A stretch of 64,000 nucleotides of DNA from Phytophthora quininea. Lineage: Eukaryota > Oomycota > Peronosporomycetes > Peronosporales > Peronosporaceae. The position numbers and the translations under genes are program-made. The stretch spans positions 310,001 through 374,000 of the forward strand of contig JAAVTG010000693.1 in NCBI GenBank assembly GCA_011947345.1, written 5' to 3'. Positions 37,942-49,693 of this stretch are shown one piece after another (position 1 is the stretch's first letter; every line of letters begins with the position of its first letter). Below the pieces are notes generated by a model. It was not told the DNA's origin. It made no database searches and worked only from the letters and a program-made list of their open reading frames with translations.

Positions 37942-38804
37942 CTTTTGAAGACTTGAAAGGTGGAAGTGGTTACAAGTCCAGATGAAAACACCTAAAAATA
38001 TAAAATGCAACAGCTCCTATTGACAAGTGAACATTCTTGTCTCACATGAATCCGCAATGCTGTAGCTTCCTGTACGTATTGTTTTTACCTTGCTGAATCA
38101 ATAGAACTAGTGCGATGCAGGGCAGAAATCCTTCATTGTCAAGCGGCTGCGACAACATGTCCGCCAGTTCTAAATCACGCACATTTTCACCGCGCAACAA
38201 TTCATAGTGAGAAACCAGGAACGCTGGATCCCCACGAAGATCTCCACGCTGCAAAACGTCATCCTAAATTTGTTGGAATTGCATTTCAGAGTAATAACCG
38301 TCTAGACGGGAACCAACACCTCGATCATGATAATTATTTGTATTTGTTTGTGTTGTTCGAGCTTGAGCAATTCGAAGCAGCTGCTTCGCTCGAGCTGACC
38401 GATGGTGCTCGTTCGAGTTTATCCGCAGTGCAACCTGCTGATTATACAAATCCACAACAGCATTAGCAAAGCCACAGACTGTCGATTCCCCCACAATCGC
38501 GCCTTTATTTTTATTAGGCTCTCTCCCACCTCTTGCTCCGACAGGAAAAAGTGTAACTTGCCCTCGTGACAGTAGCTCCAACACAAAATGCTTTTACACT
38601 GCACCACTCCACAAACTCTTTCTGCCATCCCTCGTACTTCCTTTTAGTGTTTCCAGGACGCTCCTCCAGCGTTCTTTTCAGTGTTTCTCGCTCGATCTCC
38701 TCTATCTGCACTTTAACAGCACTGTCGGCTATAGAATAGCGAGTCGCTGTCGCTGATGCTGCTGTTGCATACAAACCGAGCGAAATACCGGACATTTTGG
38801 TCAT
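37942..38804 (-). mobile_element. Crypton N-terminal part (tyrosine recombinase, incomplete)
   Basis: Minus-strand frames contain KRKYEGWQKEFVEWC, GKLHFFLSEQEVGES, VVDLYNQQVALRINS, RGVGSRLDGYYSEMQFQQI and LLRGENVRDLELADML. This is the standard N-terminal half of an oomycete Crypton recombinase, ending near IGAVAFYIFRCFHLDL at about 37960. Several frame changes are present. The rest of the recombinase is replaced by gag-protease sequence. Orientation is opposite to the Crypton at 30.2 kb. Confidence 0.75.
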
Positions 38805-39276
38805 CGTGGCTGTATCTTTTGGCGTCTGTTCACGATTGAAGTCGATAACATGAGAATAGATATTTCGATAAGGTCCTGAACGTGATAGTGACCCGGGTCA
38901 TACAAAATCCGACCTGATATTAAGTAACAACATAAAATTGCAGTAAACATGCTCTTGTTTTATTTTTCAAACGCCGGAGTCAAATACTCTCAGAGCATCA
39001 GAGAAGCCGTTTATAATTTATAAGCGAAGAAACTGAACCCACTTTGCATCTATCATTCGTCAAATACAGAAAAAGACAGTAAGACTCCTTTGCAGCCGAA
39101 ATCGCCATCGTGTATATACTTTCTTCCACCCTCTTTAGTTGCTCACATCTCAATTTCTTATTGCACCATTCGACTTGCCTTGATGAAAGTGTAAGCTCAG
39201 TAAGTCGCACTGATTGGGCAAAATTCAAAATACACTCGTTTGGTTTTCCTTTAAAAATGGCTACAGCAATATTGCC
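38805..39276. other. No supported gene
   Basis: AT-rich flank of the Crypton. A 76-codon minus-strand open frame here has no start or family support. Confidence 0.4.
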
Positions 39277-39731
39277 ATGGGCAGCGATGGCGCCACCTCC
39301 AGCGCCTTGTGCTGTGTAAAAGGAGGCGACGACCGCTCATGGCCACCAGTGGAGGATGCAGCGGAGGGTGCCATCGAGCACACAAACTCTCGACGTCGTG
39401 TCGGCAGAAGCCAGTCGGCAGGAAGCGCTCATGCAGCTGATCGACGACCTGCCTGTGCGCATCAGAGCTCCTCCTGAGGAGGCTGCTCGAGGCTCGTTGG
39501 GACATGCTCTTGCGGATGGCGTGTCGCACGGTCGCGCGTGGTCGCGGAAGAAGCTCGCTGTGCTTCAACGGCTCGGGCGGACGGAGCCTGGACGCGCCTG
39601 GAAGCTTTGGGGCCAAAATGGAGCCAAAGTGGTCTTTTGATACTGGCCACTCTGTCGTCGTCTTCGATGCGAGGAAATGCCGCGACGATGCAAGGTGCTG
39701 CTGCAGCAACGACTTTGTGTGCGAGATGTAG
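39277..39731 (+). CDS. Hypothetical small protein, frameshifted
   Basis: ATG at 39277 (MGSDGATSSALCCVKGG). Coding-like sequence passes through three frames: DRSWPPVEDAAEGAIEHTN, then QEALMQLIDDLPVRIRAP, LGHALADGVSHGRAWSR, then SFGAKMEPKWSFDTGHSVV and a Cys-rich end (CCCSNDFVCEM). If two single-base run losses are assumed, as seen in neighbouring genes, this becomes one protein of about 150 residues. No family is recognised. It is convergent with the phosphodiesterase, 100 bp away. Confidence 0.35.
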
Positions 39732-39830
39732 CGTCTTGAATTACTTTCTGCATATGTGGGCTATTTCTACAGTGAACGCTCTCATACTCATGCAAACACT
39801 CGGATGATACAATGAAATCTCTGCCTGCCG

Positions 39831-41525
39831 TCAATGGGCGATAGCGGCCTCTTGCTTCTCCCACTCGGCAATGTTCTTCTCGATGCCGTTCACGAGCTCG
39901 TTCACGTCGAGCCACGGGATGCCGTTGAGCGTCACGACTGCCGGGAGAGCCACCTTGCGTAAGAAGCACACCTGGCTGCCCAGGAACCGCTCGTAGGTCC
40001 ACTGGTCACGGAAACAGAACCACGGGCTTACGCTGCGCTGCTCGCGCTCATCGAGCTCGCCCTGCTTGTAGTGCTCGTCGTTGAGGCGGAACACCCACTT
40101 TTGGTGGTTGGCGAACGGCTTCATCGTCTGGCTGATGTCGCTCACGTGCATCGCGATGCGCAGCGCGCGGATCTGGAGGCTCTGCGGCAGGACAGCGCCC
40201 CCTTCCTCCTCCACCATCTTCCACTCCTCCGCCGTCGTGCCGTTGGTCTCAGCGAGCAGCTCGGGTTGATAAATAAGAGCTGTGGCCTCGATGGTGTCGC
40301 GCACGACGGCCAGCACTGGTCACGATGCGCCGTCGACATCTTGGACAAGATGTTAAACTTGGGGTCCACGACCGCCTGCAGCGCGAGGTCCATGTGCTTG
40401 GACTCCATCGGCGCCTTCGTCGGGTACTTTTGCGCGATCGGGTGGCCGGTCTTGATCATAAAGTCGTTGGTCAGCCCGACGTGCTCCACGTCGTGCATCA
40501 CCGCCGCGAGCAGCGCGCCCACCTGGTTGTGCGGCGAGATCTGCTCGCCCAGACTGGTGTTCCACAGCATCATGAACAGCGTGTGCATCACGTCCGCCGC
40601 GTGGGTGGCGTTGTGGAACGGCATGTTGCCGTCGTAGCGCTCCTGGATGTGCCTGAGGAAGCTCGGCACCACCTCAGGTCCACGAACTCCTCGCCGCAGT
40701 CGATGCTTTCAAAGATGAGCATCCCGACGAACACGACCACGTTGCCCGGCATGAACTCCTCCAGGGCAATGACGTCCAGCTCGGGCGTGCCGAACTGGGC
40801 CTTGATGATCTGCACCACCTGATCAATGAACTGAGCTGGCACCTCGCAGCGCACGCAGATCTGGCGGATCTCTGCTTCACAGAAGATCTCGCTGGGCCGG
40901 CCTCGTTTCCTAGACGTGGGTGTGGCCGGCATGACTTCATTGGAGTCGCCGAGACTGGCGCGCTCCAGCTCGCCGAGGTCTTCCCAGGACAGCGTGGTTT
41001 GGTGCTCTCCACTGCTGTGTCTGGCCACGATGGCGTTCAGCTTGGTGCGCTTGGCGGCGGGCGGCGGCACGGATCTCCTGTAATACGCCTGCGTGAGGCG
41101 TGCGCGGTCGAAGGCGATGCCGCGGCGGCGGATGCCCGTCGAGACCGACTTAATATACGAGGCCAGCGACTTGATCTTGGCCTCGATGGCGGTGGCGGTG
41201 GACGCCACGGACGTGCGCTTGAGGTCCTGTTTCTCGTATACATACTCGCCGTTGCCCACGGGGCTGGCGCGCACGTCCGCCGCCTTCTTGGACAGCGGCA
41301 ACTGCATCTCGGCGCCCAGCTTGAGCTCGAACTTGGAGGCGTCGGCGTCCGAGTCGTCGTCGTCCACGGGCTTCTCGCTCTGCGTCGAGTCTTCGCGTCT
41401 TCTGCTGGCCTCGACCGCCTCGACCGTGGGGGCGCCCGACGACGCCGCGGACGCCGCCGAGGGCGCCGAGATGACCACCGAGGAGGCGCTCGAGACAGCA
41501 AGTAGTGGTCCATGCGCCGGGTCAT
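39831..41525 (-). CDS. Cyclic nucleotide phosphodiesterase (class I)
   Basis: Hydrolyses cAMP and/or cGMP. After a Ser/Asp-rich N-terminal region (about 300 residues, with FELKLGAEMQLPL and a basic PTSRKRGRPSE) comes the PDEase domain. Its motifs are HNATHAADVMHTLFMMLW, MHDVEHVGLTNDFMI (the usual HDxDH, here with Glu), QIRALRIAMHVSDISQTMKP with the metal Asp, and FRDQWTYERFLGSQVCF. The frame breaks near 40311 and 40672 and once in the first 20 codons; all fit single-base losses. The start is one of two nearby ATGs (41525 or 41513). No GAF domain or membrane span was seen, so it is likely cytosolic. With the cyclase at 9.9-13.5 kb it gives a make-and-break pair for cyclic nucleotide signalling. 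Confidence 0.93.
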
Positions 41526-43113
41526 GAAGCGCGGCGCTGCTGCTGCTGCGGAGGTGTCTACCACGCAAATCCGGGCCGCACCTGCTGCGAATTAAAGGCC
41601 TGAACCGCCGACGATCCCACCGCTCTCCGCAACGCGTTCACCGGGGTGCTGCTGCTGCTACCCGTCGTGACCTGGCCCAAACACAAATGGCGGTTGAAGG
41701 GGAAGCCCGCATGGCAAGCACGGCAGGGCTCGCGCAGCCCCTTCCGCCCAGAGGTGACGAGTGTCGCAAAAGAAGAGGTGCAAGCGACGGCACAAAAATA
41801 GTCCACGCAGAAGTCCGTCTTGGCCGGAGCTGCTGTATCGAGGAGTCGGCCCAAGACTGCATGCGTTTCCACCTGGCGGGAGCGACTCGCAGTTCGAATC
41901 CACGCTCTGATATCGCTTCTGCGATTGGCTCGGTTTGTGACAAATGTTGAAACGAAAATATGGCCAGAACCATTCCGAGCGAACCGACGGCACTTGACAA
42001 TGGTGGCGACGGTTTAGCCACGGGGGGAACGCTCCTCCGCGAAGAAGAGAGAGAGGTTGCTGCTGCCGAGAGCCCCCGCATTCGAGAAGCCCTCCCGGAA
42101 GCCTTCACCTCGAAGCCCATGATCCCGTGTAAAGGGCGGCTTTGCTTTCGCGGCTTGAAGACGAACGTGCCTGTCGGTCGACGGCCGTGCAATCGCGCGC
42201 CTGCAATCGAACACGCCGCTCCTCGCCTCGAGCTCACTATGGCGCCGGAGGAAACGCGCTGCAAGCCGCGGCTGCGTCTGCTCGGGACATGAGCCGCGAA
42301 TCCACTCGCTCCGGCAAAACCGGTGCAAACCCGGACGAAAACGAGATTGGCGCGGTACAGTGCTCGTCGTGATCGGCTCCGCAGGGACCGGGCAGGCCCC
42401 GCCGTTTGCCGCCGTAACGCTGCTGGCAACGGCCCAGCAGCGACACCCAGGGCGAAATGTTCAGCCTCCGCGCGGCGCGAAGCTTCCTGGCCAGCGCCGG
42501 AAGTGAAACAGGCCGCAGCAGCAGGAATATTGCAGGCAGTGTATATCGCTTCGCCTCGCCCTGCTCAGTTGGTTTTGTTGCCCTGATCTGATGATGGGGG
42601 ATGGGCAGGCGCTAAGCGGCGCTGGGGTTCGACAGCCGTTGCACTCTGTGCGTGCAAGACTTTATAGGGGCAGAGCTCTTCAAGAGCTTCTTCCAGCCTG
42701 CTGCATGCCCCCGGCAGGCGGTGTATCACGTGCGGCCACCATTCACGAGCACAGCCCAGCGCTCCTGATTGTACCGGTATCATCAATCCGATGAGGGCTG
42801 GTGCCATGCCGCAGCCCTCTCCATCTGATTGACGAGTCGCGCGTGACAGGGGAACGAATAACTCATCAATAGCAGATCCATGTCAACCTGGCGCTTTCAG
42901 TTCGCTGCAAGTCTTCAAGCATGCCTGCGAACACGTTGCTTTGAGCTGGCAGGCGTGGGCAAGCACGAGTGGTTGCAACCACGTTCAAATTGTTGGTGTC
43001 TTGAAGCGATACTGTTTCGAATGTATCCATGTGGACTTCAACTTACTATTTTGTGTACAACATAATTAGAATCGTACCTACCTATATTTTTGGTTCCGAT
43101 CTTGAAGCGACGC
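41526..43113. other. GC-rich intergenic region with competing ORFs
   Basis: A 263-codon minus frame (41638-42429) and a 110-codon plus frame starting with ATG at 41960 (MARTIPSEPTALDNGG) overlap. Neither has a recognisable domain; the Arg/Ser-rich minus frame looks like a GC-composition artefact. The plus frame is slightly more natural but unsupported. The interval should hold the phosphodiesterase and Sec5 promoters. GATTGGCT occurs near 41924. Confidence 0.35.
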
Positions 43114-45803
43114 ATGGCGATCGACCCCGCGGTCAGGGCGCAGGCTGCTGCCGCCGCCTACAGCCCGGCGGAGGTCGACCTCTCTCATCGTCTTTTAATG
43201 CCTCGCGGTACTTGGCAGTCACCCATGCTGTACGCACGCTCCTTCATTCTTTGGGTCCCCACCTCCGCTAACATCTTTCTGGACAGAACACGAGCTTCCC
43301 GGAGCTGCTGCAGTCGCTGGAGGAGCTCCGCAAAACCACGTCAGACAAGACTGCGCAGCTCAAGGCGCTGGTGAGCGCGCACTTCGACCAGTACTTGAGC
43401 TGCCATGAGGCCGTGCGGACGCTGGCCGCGGATGTCAGTGCGCACACGCGCGAGTCCGAGACGCTGGTGGCCGACATGCAGAATCTGCAGCGCGTGGCGG
43501 ATGCGTCGTTAGCAGTCATGCTTCAGCGGGCGAGGGAGCAGCGGCGTATTCGCCACACGCTGGCGGTGCTGGCGCGGCTGCGTCCCATTCTGGAACTGAC
43601 GAGCAAGATGAAAAGCAGTCTTCGCATCCAGGACTACGACACGCTGGCTGTGGACTACGCGAGACTCAAACACCAAAGCGGCAAGATTACCAACCTCGCA
43701 CCACCGCTCAAGAAGGTGGTGGCTGCTGGTCACGAGATCGCGGCGACTGCCAATTCAGAGCTACTTCGGCGACTCGAAGATATGTCGGTGTCTGTTGCGG
43801 ACCAGGTACGTCGTTTTTAGGTTGGAATGTCATGTATACATTTCTAACCAGCACAACTCTTTCGTAATGCTAGAAACACTCGATCGATGTCCTCACTGCT
43901 CTTGGGTTAATCGAGAAACCCATTCTGACCTGCCTGACTAAACAGTTTGAGTTTTTGGAACGGAAACTTGCGGAAATTAGCGACCAGGGATCGAGCAATG
44001 CTACCAGTGAAGAGCTGATGAAGGAATGTGTAGTTGTCGTCAGTCGCTTCCGTGGTGGATTGTGGGGTTTCATATGCGAACTTTTCAGAACACCGGCTGG
44101 GAACGTGGCTGCGACGGCTAATGCCATCACGTCTGTCGAGGCTGAGCGAGTCCAACAACAAGCGTGGAATATTCTGTCGACGTGCGTCAAACTGCTAGAG
44201 CACCACGCAACGCCTCCTTCTGCATCTCGTCTCAAACTCTTGACAGAAGCATTTCGTCAGCTTCGGTGCCTAAAGAAATGCCCAAACGCAGCCACGCTGA
44301 ACAGCAACATTGACCAACTCAACGAGACTTTCTGTGGTAAATTCCGGACGACCATCACGCTGGCTTATTTGGAGCAAATTTGTCGCTTGGAACGTTCGGG
44401 GCTTATCGCTGAATACTTTGAGCCTGTTGTCACGGTGATTCCCTCGTTTTCGAGCGAAATATCGCTAGCAGATACGGCTGCATCAACTACGAATTCGGTG
44501 GCCAAATCTGACACACAAATAAAAATTCACCGAGTGATCATGGAGGCGCGCCAAGCGTTTGATGTTATCAGGAACGCATCGACGGTCTCTTCCGAATCGA
44601 AAATTCTCTTGCACCGACCATCAGTGTTCACAAACTTTGCCATGGATGTGCTGCAGCGCTGGAAAACCGTGTGGAAGAATGTTGGGCAGGTGTTGCTGGA
44701 CGTGTTGGATATGAAGGACAGCTATAGCAATCAAACCAGCGCCCAAACTGCGGACGATGACGTTGACTTTCATTTTCGCACTCGAATTGTTCAAGCACTG
44801 GAGGAACAGCTAAACGATATGTTGTCCGAGTTTCTGGATAAGACGGTGGCCGCTTTCGTGGCGGAAATTAGCCTACCCGCGCCTGCAGAAGCGTCTGCTG
44901 GCGAGGCTGGGACAACAAGTGACCATCGAGGCGGCGCACGTGTTTGCATTTTGCTTGCGATCGTCGCGAACTGTGTTGAGCTGCGTGAAAAATGCCTCCG
45001 TATTGTCGACGGATGGATTACCCAACTCAAACAAGGCGATATCGCACAGGATGGCTATAGTAACGAGCATGGCCGCGCTGCAACTTCCGGTACGCGAGGT
45101 CTGTACAATTTTGTACAGAACGTTGAGATGAAGTGTATGGATATTTACTCGTCCACACACGCCAAGCCACTGCAGCGAATTCTTCGCGCTGGAGCGGCTG
45201 AAGAGCCTTTTCAGTCCCACAGCAGTAGCAGCAGCAGTCGCTATGGCTCTCGCACGAATCGTTCCGGCAGCATTGGCTTCCCAGTCCCAGCAACGCTGCA
45301 GACAACAGCGTCTAATCCTTCGTCGTCATCGACCCCCACCGACCCTCGTCAGTATGTTTTTAACGTGCTATTACAGCTCATCACTCTACGCAGCGAGGTC
45401 GAGATGAGTGTGGGGGATACCCGCAATGTTGGGACTACGTGCGCAGTGTGACGGACCCGTTGACTGCAGCGCTGGCCGAGTTCCTACAACGCTCTGTGAA
45501 TGGACTGGACGGTGCGCCCTCGCCTTCGAGCTTGGACGAGTGGAAGCGCAGCCACGTACGTAACAGCACTAGTGGGGTATCTGTAGTTATGCCGTATTGA
45601 TCTGACCTTGTTTGCAGCTTCTGGTAGAAGCGCGGTTCTTCCAGTCAGCGCTGAGCGACTTGATGGCGGAAGGTACCAAGTCCCAGCTCGAGGCGGTGGA
45701 GAAGCAGCTGGCCCAGTTGGAGCCGGCAAACCCAGGCCACCTCGCGCTGCTCAACCAAATGAAGCACCAGACCAAACTGTACCTGCTCGCGCTTCAACAG
45801 TGA
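43114..45803 (+). CDS. Exocyst subunit Sec5 (EXOC2-like)
   Basis: Likely Sec5, which tethers secretory vesicles to the plasma membrane. ATG at 43114 (MAIDPAVRAQAAAAAYSP). Exons about 43114-43210, 43289-43805, 43874-45555 and 45618-45803; the last two introns are in phase. The N-terminal helical block has LVSAHFDQYLSCHEAVRTL, RIRHTLAVLARLRPILEL and YDTLAVDYARLKHQ, the Sec5 pattern. The middle has LLAIVANCVELREKCLRIV and the end YVFNVLLQLITLRSEVEM. A frame loss at the G run 45412-45416 joins to QCWDYVRSVTDPLT. The last exon is helical (RFFQSALSDLMAEGTKSQLE). The alternative is another CATCHR-family tethering subunit such as Cog5; length and N-terminal pattern favour Sec5. Confidence 0.75.
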
Positions 45804-46036
45804 CGTACTTGGCAAATCTTCAGAGTGATGGTAAAAGATGAACCCATTTGTATCGAAAGATGGCGCCTTTGGCGCAATCTTTCCATATCTTTCGACCAGT
45901 AACTAGCTCGAAAAATAGCGTTTTCGTATTGGAAAGATCGTCGCCTGTTGAAAAGGGGGAGAAATTGAAGAAGCGTGCTCTTCACATCAGTTTTGGGGCG
46001 GAACAGAGCAAGTCGAAGCAGAGCAGTCTCGAGAAG

Positions 46037-47758
46037 ATGCACGTGCCCCGGACCTTGCTGCTCGCCGCAGCGCTCGCGCTGGCCACGCCCGCAGTGCACG
46101 CCCGCGCAATGGACGTGGACGAGTGGCCGTCCACAGAGGTGCGTACAGTCTCCGGCCCCTTCCTCCCCTTGAAGATCCTGATACTAACACTAAATCATAT
46201 TAAACCATGCACAGAGCGACCACACCAAGCTGCAGGTGGTGCTGCCTGAGAAGCTCATGAAGAAGGACGGCTACGCACACAAGGACGCGCTGTTCGGCTA
46301 CCCGGTCTACTCGATGGGCTCGCTGCAGACCCAGCTGGTGTATACGACCGAGTCTGGCTGCGAGGAGATCAAGACGGGCGACTGGGAGCCCCCGTTCGCC
46401 CTCATGCTGGACCGCGGGGACTGCCACTTTGTGGAGAAAGTGCGTCGCGCCCAGCACGCTGGCGCTCGTGCCGTGCTCATCGCCGACAACAAGTGTCTGT
46501 GCACGGACGTCGAGTGTCTGCGCGAAACGGGGACGACTTCTGCGAGACGGTGCTGCCGTTCATGGCCGACGACGAGTCTGGAGGAGACATCTCGATTCCA
46601 AGCATGCTGATCCGCAAGAGCGACGCCGACGCCATTAAGAAGGAGATCGCGCACAGCAAGGGCGTCAGCAATGTCATGGTCAAATTTGACTGGGGCATCC
46701 CGTCGCCCGATGGACGCGTGGAGTGGACGCTGTGGCAGAGCGCCTGGGATGACCAGTCGTTGACCACATTGGCGAACCTGGAGGAAATGGTGACGGCGCT
46801 TGGCAGTCGCGCCTTCTTCACGCCGCACTTTGTGTCGTACAACGGCACCAAGGTGGGCTGCCATGACGATGGAGACATGGGAACCTCGGCCTGCGGCAAC
46901 ATGTGCCTGAACAACGGTCGATACTGCTTGTTGGACCCTTCGCCGTTCCATGACCGCACGACTGGCGCATCTGGTGCCGATGTGGTGCTGGAGAATCTTC
47001 GACGCAAGTGTATTTGGCAGCTGGAGAGCAAGACAGACCCTGGTGTTGGTCTCAAGTGGTGGAAATACGTGAAAGCATCCGGCGAAGCCTGTGGACAGGA
47101 TGAGAACATGTTCCGTGAGCGTTCGTGTGCGGAGAAGGTGATGAAGGAGCTCAGTATCGACATCAAAGCGGTGGAACATTGCATGCAGCCCTATGGCATT
47201 GACGTGGACGAGGTGAATCCACTGCTTGAAGAGGAGCTGAAGGAACAAACAGCACTGCAGCTTCTTCGACTTCCTGCTCTGTATGTTGATGGAGTACACG
47301 CCCGCGGCCGCGTCGATCCAACAAGCATTCTAGGTATGGTGTGCGCTGGATACGGCGTTCACGACCCTCCTGAGGTGTGCTCGTGCGCAAGCCAGTCCTC
47401 GGTTGGCCTATTGGACTGCGTGAAGGTGGGCAGCCTTGCCAACGCCGCGGCCATCTCTGGGAACAGCGGTGGCTACTCGTTCACTTCTCTCGTGGTCGTA
47501 ATGCTCGCATTTGTTGGCATCGTGGCTGCCGGCGGTTTTGTGTATTGGCGCCGTACGCAACGTCACATGCGTGACCAAGTGCGCAGCATTCTGGCTGAGT
47601 ACATGCCGCTGGAGGACCAGACGATGGATGAAGACTATGACTTGGAAGATGAACGCTCGCGAATGCTGCACCCAGCAGAGCGCGCTGCTGCCAAGAGCCC
47701 TCGCGGCTACATGCCTTCGCGCGGCTTTCTAGAGGAAGACGAGGAGGAGGGTATGTAG
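46037..47758 (+). CDS. PA-domain vacuolar-sorting-receptor-like protein
   Basis: Type I membrane protein. Signal peptide MHVPRTLLLAAALALATPA. Exon 1 46037-46138, intron to 46214, exon 2 to the stop. The PA domain has FALMLDRGDCHFVEKVRRAQ and GARAVLIADNKCLC. A Cys-rich luminal region follows with CGNMCLNNGRYCLLDP and FRERSCAEKVMKEL, as in plant-type vacuolar sorting receptors. One membrane span is LVVVMLAFVGIVAAGGFVYW. The cytosolic tail contains EYMPLEDQ, a YxxPhi clathrin-adaptor signal, and ends in an acidic cluster. The frame breaks once at the G run 46529-46532, where one G restores GDDFCETVLPF. Role inferred from family: carries hydrolases from Golgi to vacuole or lysosome. Confidence 0.87.
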
Positions 47759-47913
47759 GTACCCACCATCGTCGTCAAAGAGAAGGTGGCGAATGTCAAA
47801 AGCCATGCAAAGTTTCCTACATGGATACGTAAGTATCTGCCGGAGTAATTGAGGAAACCCAAAGGAAACAACAGGAGCTGCGAACGTGGAACGAACACGG
47901 GGTTTAGTGGAGA

Positions 47914-48135
47914 TCACTGGCGCGAATTGAATATATGCGGCACACTTGCCTCTGAAGTTAATACTGTTGCTCTTGGTTGATGAGATGCGTCAACACTAGA
48001 CGTTTGTTGGACTAGCTGCGCGTTTTGCTGTCTCAGCAGCTCGTTCTGAATTGCACTGACAATTTCCCTGCGTCGCGGATCGCGAGTCCTGTTCGCAATG
48101 TTCTGGATGTCGGCACTAACCGCCGCCACCTCCGG
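47914..48135 (-). other. Short coding-like ORF downstream of the CinA fusion gene
   Basis: Open minus frame reading VAAVSADIQNIANRTRD, REIVSAIQNELLRQQNAQL. It looks like a helical, Gln-rich segment. No ATG opens it in frame (a TGA precedes), so it is either a terminal exon of an unseen transcript or chance. No family recognised. Confidence 0.25.
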
Positions 48136-48174
48136 TGCAATTTCCGGTAATACTGTAGCTGCTCAGCATTTTGC

Positions 48175-49562
48175 CTATTGCTCGTTTTTGCTGGCCATTT
48201 GCTGGCGGATCTCTGTAGACGAAATGTCGTTTCGGAAGGCAGCCTCAGGCAGCGGGATGAACAGGTGACGGAACACTGGCGGCACGTACTTCTCCAGCAC
48301 TTCTTCGGCCGTCACGAATCGCTTCTCCACCTTGCTGTCGAAGCGACCAGCCACTACGAACGAGCAGTCGCTGCGAGCGATGTGATCCAGCGCCATCACC
48401 ATCTTGTGTTCATCCATGTCGTAGTATTTTTGTCCACGATGCGGATCGCCGTGTCGGCGCCAATGATGAACGCACACCCTGGCAGGATCTCCGCTTTCTG
48501 ACCGAACAACGTCGCGTTCGTCAACAGCACAGGCCAAGCGCCAAGTCCTAACGTGTTACCGTGCTTGAACTGCGCAACCCGTGACGAAATAATGGACGAC
48601 TCGATCGCTCCTTTGTCGGCATTCGACACTGCAATCTCAAATGCCACAGGAAGCTCGACTCCGGTGCGATCCTTCATCACTTGCTGGGCAACTTTTGCCA
48701 ACTCCACATGACCCTTATGAAGAGGGTTGAAAGAACCTGGCAGGATCAGCCCGCGGAAATTAAACTCCCGTGTGGCAACCGTCGTAGCTTCGCCACCGTC
48801 TTGAGCTTCTACCGGCAAGAACCCAACGTTGATCAATCTGTTTGCCTTCCCACTGCAAAGCTCGTGCAATGGGTCACTCTCGTCGATATCATCCCGCGTC
48901 AACTTCACCAACGAGTCGCTCCCAGTTTGCTCGCTCATTAACGTATCATGGAACGCATTGCAGGCTTCAGGGTCTACCTGTGCCGATTTTGCCAGTAAAT
49001 ACACGAGCCAGCGGCTCACAATCTGGTCTTCTTCGGTCCTGGAGCGTCCCAGAGTTTTATCCAGCTGCAAGTGATACGTCTCACACTGCGGTCGGATCAT
49101 CGACGCGCTGGACGCAGGACGCGCCTGACATACTGACAAGAAGCACTCGTGAGGACCTTTCTTGGGGTAGTTGGTGGCCAGTCCAGCGGTGCAAGCGATG
49201 CCCAAGGACGCCCGGAAGCGCTTCAACGCGTTCGGCAACGCCGCCGCAGCCTGCGCGTCGTCCTCTTCAACCTCCTTTCTTGTAATTTCATTGGCCTGTT
49301 TCCAAGCAGCCAGCGCCATGCGCTCGGCCGTCTCCGCTGAGCAAAACTTGAGCTTGTTGGGCGACGGTGCAGAGCTAACGAAGGACTGCAGACTGGCGCG
49401 AGAATAGGGCACTGCGAAATGCAGCATCGTGGAGGAGCTGCCCGGACGGAAGAGGCTCTCAGCCACGGACACTCCGCCACCCGTGACGGCCGCCACCACC
49501 TTAAGATGCGGCTCGCGCGCGTACACCGCCGACAGCAAGCGCTCGATCAGCGCAGTCGTCAT
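48175..49562 (-). CDS. CinA-like domain fused to NMN/NaMN adenylyltransferase-type domain
   Basis: ATG at 49562 (MTTALIERLLSAVYAREP). Residues about 1-190 match the CinA C-terminal fold (AAVTGGGVSVAESLFRPGSS, LGIACTAGLATNYPKKGPH, TEEDQIVSRWLVYLLA), whose bacterial members deamidate NMN. The bacterial AESCTGG serine is not present in AAVTGGG, so amidase activity is doubtful. Residues about 260 onward are a nucleotidylyltransferase: LILPGSFNPLHKGHVELA (HxGH) and DISSTEIRQQM (ISSTxxR), as in NadD/NMNAT. A one-base loss in the T run 48427-48431 (plus strand) splits the two last parts; adding one base gives DKKYYDMDEHKM. The pairing suggests a pyridine-nucleotide role. The substrate of the transferase is not certain. 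Confidence 0.85.
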
Positions 49563-49693
49563 TAGGATCTGGACACTTGGATTCAGTAAGCCTTCGTTTA
49601 TTTCCGAAAGCTAACTTTGGTGTGAAGGTTGTGTAAAGTAAAGGATTTGAGGGGGATTCCAGCACAAAAGATCACAAGAAGCTCCGAAGCACC

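Noticed and set aside
41638..42429. 263-codon minus-strand ORF
   Set aside because: Arg/Ser/Ala-rich, no domain, overlaps competing plus-strand frames in GC-rich DNA; looks like a composition artefact.
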